Assembly (NCBI RefSeq): GCF_032854445.1
Contig: NC_088305.1
Coordinates: forward strand, 25,739,026 to 25,803,025
Direction: 5' to 3'
DNA: 64,000 bases
Origin: Liolophura sinensis
Lineage: Eukaryota; Mollusca; Polyplacophora; Chitonida; Chitonidae
Shown here piece by piece: positions 60,696 to 64,000 of this stretch (its first letter is position 1; every line of letters starts with the position of its first letter). The notes under the pieces were generated by a model, which saw only the letters and a program-made list of their open reading frames with translations, was not told the origin of the DNA and ran no database searches. Position numbers and translations under genes: made by a program.

Positions 60696-60923
60696 GAGAG
60701 TGTGGGCAGCGTACGAAATTCAACACCTGATATACAAGAAGGTCATGAAGGCGTGGTCAAAGCTACCATATTTGGAGCCCCATGTGACGTCAGACCCCCG
60801 TTCACGCGCAGGGAATTACGTCAGGAATATTTGGGATGTCAGAATCTACCAACAGCAGTGTGGTTAATGAAAGTTTTCCGAACACGACAGTCCGACTCGG
60901 ACAGGAGTGGTCTGTGGTCGTAG
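60696..60923 (+). CDS. Coding exon 5: C-terminal region and stop
   Basis: Encodes residues 465-539 and a TAG stop at 60921-60923. The acceptor TTTTGCTTCAACAG (60695) is strong and keeps phase 0 with exon 4. The product has N472-S-T (a glycosylation sequon), Cys494 and Cys512, and no recognised domain. A second frame stays open from before the acceptor to 60867 and also looks protein-like, but no AG in the acceptor region joins exon 4 to it in frame. I therefore chose the phase-consistent frame, with less certainty than for exons 1-4. A further downstream exon is possible if an unseen donor is used before the stop. Confidence 0.6.
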   Translation, partial: ESVGSVRNSTPDIQEGHEGVVKATIFGAPCDVRPPFTRRELRQEYLGCQNLPTAVWLMKVFRTRQSDSDRSGLWS

Positions 60924-61498
60924 TCTCGCGATACTTAACGAGAGTTACGTTCTTCCACCCTGAAGACTATGGAAATCAAAAGACTCGATCCCCTATAACA
61001 CGAGGTGTTACGCTTTTCCCAAATCGTCTTCGCCGGATTAAGGCGTTATGATTGGACAAGATCTTATTTCTTTCAACAAATGACCTCATATTGACACTAG
61101 CAGCGCCGCCTGTAGGGCAGCCTGGAGTTCCCGCCAAGAAGACACCAGGTTATCTCCCTTGAAGCATTTCCTTCGACTTTCCAGCTGGTCTATATGATCT
61201 TGCATGCTAGAGAGAAATCGTATGAGTACTGTTTTAGCAGTGTTGTTGTATATCTAAATGAACATTGTTTTCGTCAGTATTCGTGTGTATGATGACGACA
61301 GCACAGGACTGTTTATGCATTTTATCGAAATATTTTCCCCTCATTATACAAATTAGTCCGTTTTTAGACCTTGCTGAAAGATAGAGTAACTGGTCGAGCG
61401 TTGATCTCAGTCGAGACTCAAACTTAGACTAAAACAACATAGAATTGGGTTAAAGAAGAACTAAAAGTTTTGTGAGATAGCAAGAGTTTCCAACACCA

Positions 61499-61504
61499 AA
61501 TAAA
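61499..61504 (+). terminator. Possible polyadenylation signal AATAAA
   Basis: This is the first AATAAA I find downstream of the stop, about 575 nt after it. It would give a 3' UTR of ordinary length. The motif is common in AT-rich DNA, so support is weak. Confidence 0.25.
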
Positions 61505-61603
61505 TAGCACGGGGCAGATATTTGAAAGTCAAGGTACTAATTGTTAAGAAAGGTAAAAGTATGGCTGTCACTTTGTAAGGTATATTCGAGCGCTTTGTGC
61601 ATT

Positions 61604-61672
61604 GTTTCGGTCTCCATTTCCACAGAGTTTCGGTCGCCATTTCCACAAGGTTTAGGTCGCTATTTCCATAAG
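61604..61672 (+). repeat. 23-bp tandem repeat, 3 units
   Basis: Starts at 61604, 61627 and 61650 with two to five changes between units. Confidence 0.85.
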
Positions 61673-63196
61673 ATTTCGGACGTAGGAAGTTTAACTGACC
61701 TGTATTAATGGACGTCTTTTGATTCATACCTCTCAAATTCACAGAAATATATTTATAAATGCTTTAGGACAAATGCACTATAGTGAAATTGGAAATTTGA
61801 AAATATCGTGTTCTAGCATAAATTTTAATGGAGACTGCTTACTTATGCAGACAAGGGTTTCTTGTGAAATGTTACGATCATCATCTTGGTTCAGATTAAT
61901 CCTATTTGAATGTAGGTTTGGAGAATGACAAGGGTATAGTTTGGTTTCGTCTCACGGATGGGCGTATCTAACCCTTATGTTACCGGTTCGGCATCACTGT
62001 TTTAACCTTAACGGTTTTGTAATATATGTTTATGATAATTTGTTTTCTTGTGCACATATTTATGTCGGTGGCTAAAAGTGCTAGGGAAATGTGAAGTGTG
62101 AGCCAGATGCGTTCGCTGCTTGTGTACCAAAACCAGGGGAGATAACCTGCTAATGTCACCCTATAATTTTAACATCTCAATTATCTCCCCTTGAAAACCA
62201 AGACGAAATTTTTGGGAGGACGGAGGAGGGGGGAGGCTGCGGGGCGAGCTTTAAAGGAAACTTAATGAATTTTCTTGAAGTATGAGGTCCAGTAACAAGA
62301 GTAAATATAACCGTAGCTTTAGACTCTGGTAACTGGTTACCCCAGTAACCAAGTCATGGGTTTAAAGATAGATTTGTGACGTCTTTCCTTTGCTGTACAT
62401 AGCTAGACCTGCAAGCCCATACCGCTCAATCTTTATCAAGTTATTTGGTGCAATACCTTCAAATGTACAGAATGTTAACATCAGCTGTCCTTTATGTACA
62501 TATAAGCTGTATATAACTATTATGTGGTATATTTATATAGAATTTTATCAGTTTCACGTCAGACACGAAACTGAATTCCGCTAGTTCTACCGCCAACCAT
62601 GGACATACCATACGCCCGATGACAGATTTTGATCAATGTGTATGGCTGCTCTCGTATATCATTTTACCCCAAGGGACGCAACCCCAAACAGAAGAAAACA
62701 GGACAAATAGTGCATTTTTCAAGAATAACTGGTTACAAAATGAAAAAATAAATCCCTTAGATAGTGCAGGACACGTTGAAAATTGGAATTGGATTCTTCT
62801 TAAATCAATTTTTTGTTTAAATATACAATAATAGCTCGAGTTAAGTGTTCATAAATCTTCGTACGCTTTTGTAAAGGGTTAACAGATTTAAAATAACTTA
62901 ATTTCTTAAATGACATTTACACGGCCATATTTAATTTCTACACAAAACCTTCAAAATTTTTGAGCGTCAGTTCACAGTCGTAGGCTTTTGTAAGAATTCT
63001 CTCCTTCCCTCTGTAATTTTTTTTGTAAATAGTTTCCTTTTCGACATTGTCTGTTGTTATTGTGTAATTGGGATGTGTAAAGATAACCCACTTTGACTAT
63101 GCGAAATAAAAACAGAACCCCAAAGTACAAAGATTTCTCTTGCTTCCTCGCCTTGCCTTAGGGTGTCCGATGGTTAAAGCTTTGAAGTTAAGGTTG

Positions 63197-63397
63197 AGAT
63201 TTATTTATTTCATTGGTGTTTTACGTCGTACTCAAGAGTACTTCATTTATTCAACGGCGGCCAGCATTATGGTCGGAGGAAACCGGGCAGAGCCCGAGGG
63301 AAACCCACGACCACCCGAAAGGTTGCTAGAAGACCTTGCCACGTACGGCTGGAGAGGAAGCCAGCATGATCTGGACTTGAACTCAAAGCGACAGTAG
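63197..63397 (-). mobile_element. SINE family A, nearly full length
   Basis: (ATTT)n, TTCATTTATTCAACGGCGGC, GGAGGAAACCGGGCAGAGCC, AAACCCACGACCACCCG and CTGGACTTGAACTCAAAGCG, antisense. The outer tRNA-like head is missing. Confidence 0.85.
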
Positions 63398-63450
63398 AGA
63401 GGTCGCGTAACTTGCAAGAAGCCAGTACAGTTCCCAATATAGATAATTTA

Positions 63451-63975
63451 GGAATCCCAGTTTATGTACGATCATCGGTGCCCAGACAATTCATCGTATA
63501 GGAATCGTAGACTATGTACGATCGTTGGTGCCCAGACAGTTCATCGAAAAGGAATCATAGTTTATGTACGATCATCCGTGCCCAGACAGTTCATCGTGTA
63601 GAAATCGTAGACTATGTACGATCGTTGGTGTCCAGGCAGTTCATCGAAAAGGAATCGTAGTTTATGTACGATCATCCGTGCCCAGACAGTTCATCCTGTA
63701 GGAATCGTAGACTATGTACGATCGTTGGTTTCCAGGCAGTTCATCGAAATGGAATCGTAGTTTATGTACGATAGGAATCATACTTTATGTACGATCATCG
63801 ATGCACAGCTAGTTCATCGTAGTTTATGAACGATCGTCGGTGCCCAGACAGTTCGTCGTGTAGGAATCTTGGTTTTTGTACGACTATCGGTGCCCAGACA
63901 GTTCATCGTGTAGGAATCATACTTTATGTACGACCGTCGGTGCACAGATAGTTCATTGTATCGGAGTCGTATAAC
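63451..63975 (+). repeat. 50-bp minisatellite with alternating variants
   Basis: Units start at 63451, 63501, 63551, 63601, 63651, 63701 and 63751, exactly 50 bp apart. Odd units read TTTATGTACGATCATCCGTG and even units GACTATGTACGATCGTTGGT, giving a 100-bp higher-order period. After 63772 the order becomes irregular. Confidence 0.93.
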
Positions 63976-64000
63976 ACTCAAAAAATAAATCTGTTAATTT
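63976..64000 (+). mobile_element. MITE F, left end cut by the window edge
   Basis: CACTCAAAAAATAAATCTGT matches the F terminus at 31989-32251. Confidence 0.65.

Larger units (their letters stand above)
28250..60923 (+). other. Five-exon gene for a secreted, cysteine-rich, C13-like (pseudo)peptidase protein
   Basis: This is the only convincing gene in the window. Five coding exons join with consistent phases (1, 1, 0, 0) and GT-AG introns of 23,723, 6,667, 397 and 267 bp. The CDS is 1620 nt and encodes 539 residues. Residues 1-25 are a signal peptide. About 26-265 is a region with many Cys that I cannot name. About 266-455 recalls the C13 (legumain) caspase-like fold: a hydrophobic strand VIISGG (269-274), an N-W-x-F helix (287-300), a strand FVIYM (352-356), a strand VHIVVDQSYGG (400-410) and a strand NVIVMSG (424-430). 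Where legumains have D-H-G and E-A-C-E-S, this protein has N-S-P and V-D-Q-S-Y, so proteolysis is not expected. The fold assignment is inference from pattern. The exon structure is seen directly. No function is claimed. Confidence 0.8.
60924..63196. other. 3' flank of the gene
   Basis: Probable 3' UTR to about 61520, then unique AT-rich DNA. A 23-bp repeat of three units (GTTTCGGTCGCCATTTCCAC) lies at 61604-61672. No further gene recognised. Confidence 0.4.

Noticed and set aside
63451-63975. CRISPR-like array
   Set aside because: The whole 50-bp unit is repeated with no unique spacers, and the context is eukaryotic.

Overview
This window looks like animal nuclear DNA. It is AT-rich and mostly non-coding, with one spliced protein-coding gene, many short interspersed elements carrying tRNA-like heads and target-site duplications, and several minisatellites. 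There are no operons, ribosome-binding sites or phage-like features. The repeat families resemble those I associate with marine molluscs or other lophotrochozoans. That placement is an inference from general familiarity, not a database match.

The one gene I can support runs on the + strand from 28250 to 60923 in five coding exons: 28250-28715, 52439-52924, 59592-59767, 60165-60428 and 60696-60923. Splice sites and phases agree throughout. The joined CDS is 1620 nt, or 539 codons plus stop. The product starts with a signal peptide and is cysteine-rich. It ends in a region whose strand pattern recalls the C13 (legumain-like) caspase fold, but the catalytic His and Cys positions hold other residues. 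An EF-hand-like calcium loop lies between those two positions and is split by intron 3. I read it as a secreted pseudo-peptidase-like protein of unknown function. Intron 1 is about 23.7 kb.

The left 27 kb holds no gene I can support. It carries a 72-bp satellite (1831-3810) that is open on both strands, a 48-bp minisatellite (about 13030-13790), a 231-bp tandem duplication (21308-21787), a 30-bp minisatellite (23921-24085) and scattered transposable elements.

The interspersed repeats fall into named groups used below. Family A is a tRNA-headed SINE with at least 24 copies and an (AAAT)n tail. Families B and C are two further SINEs. Element D is about 330 bp with at least 16 copies. Element F is a 262-bp MITE with long inverted repeats. 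Several A copies sit inside D copies. Two different internal segments of D have each expanded into a local tandem array, so D appears to seed minisatellites in this genome.

The right end (63451-63975) is a 50-bp tandem array alternating two variants, followed directly by the start of another F element cut by the window edge.
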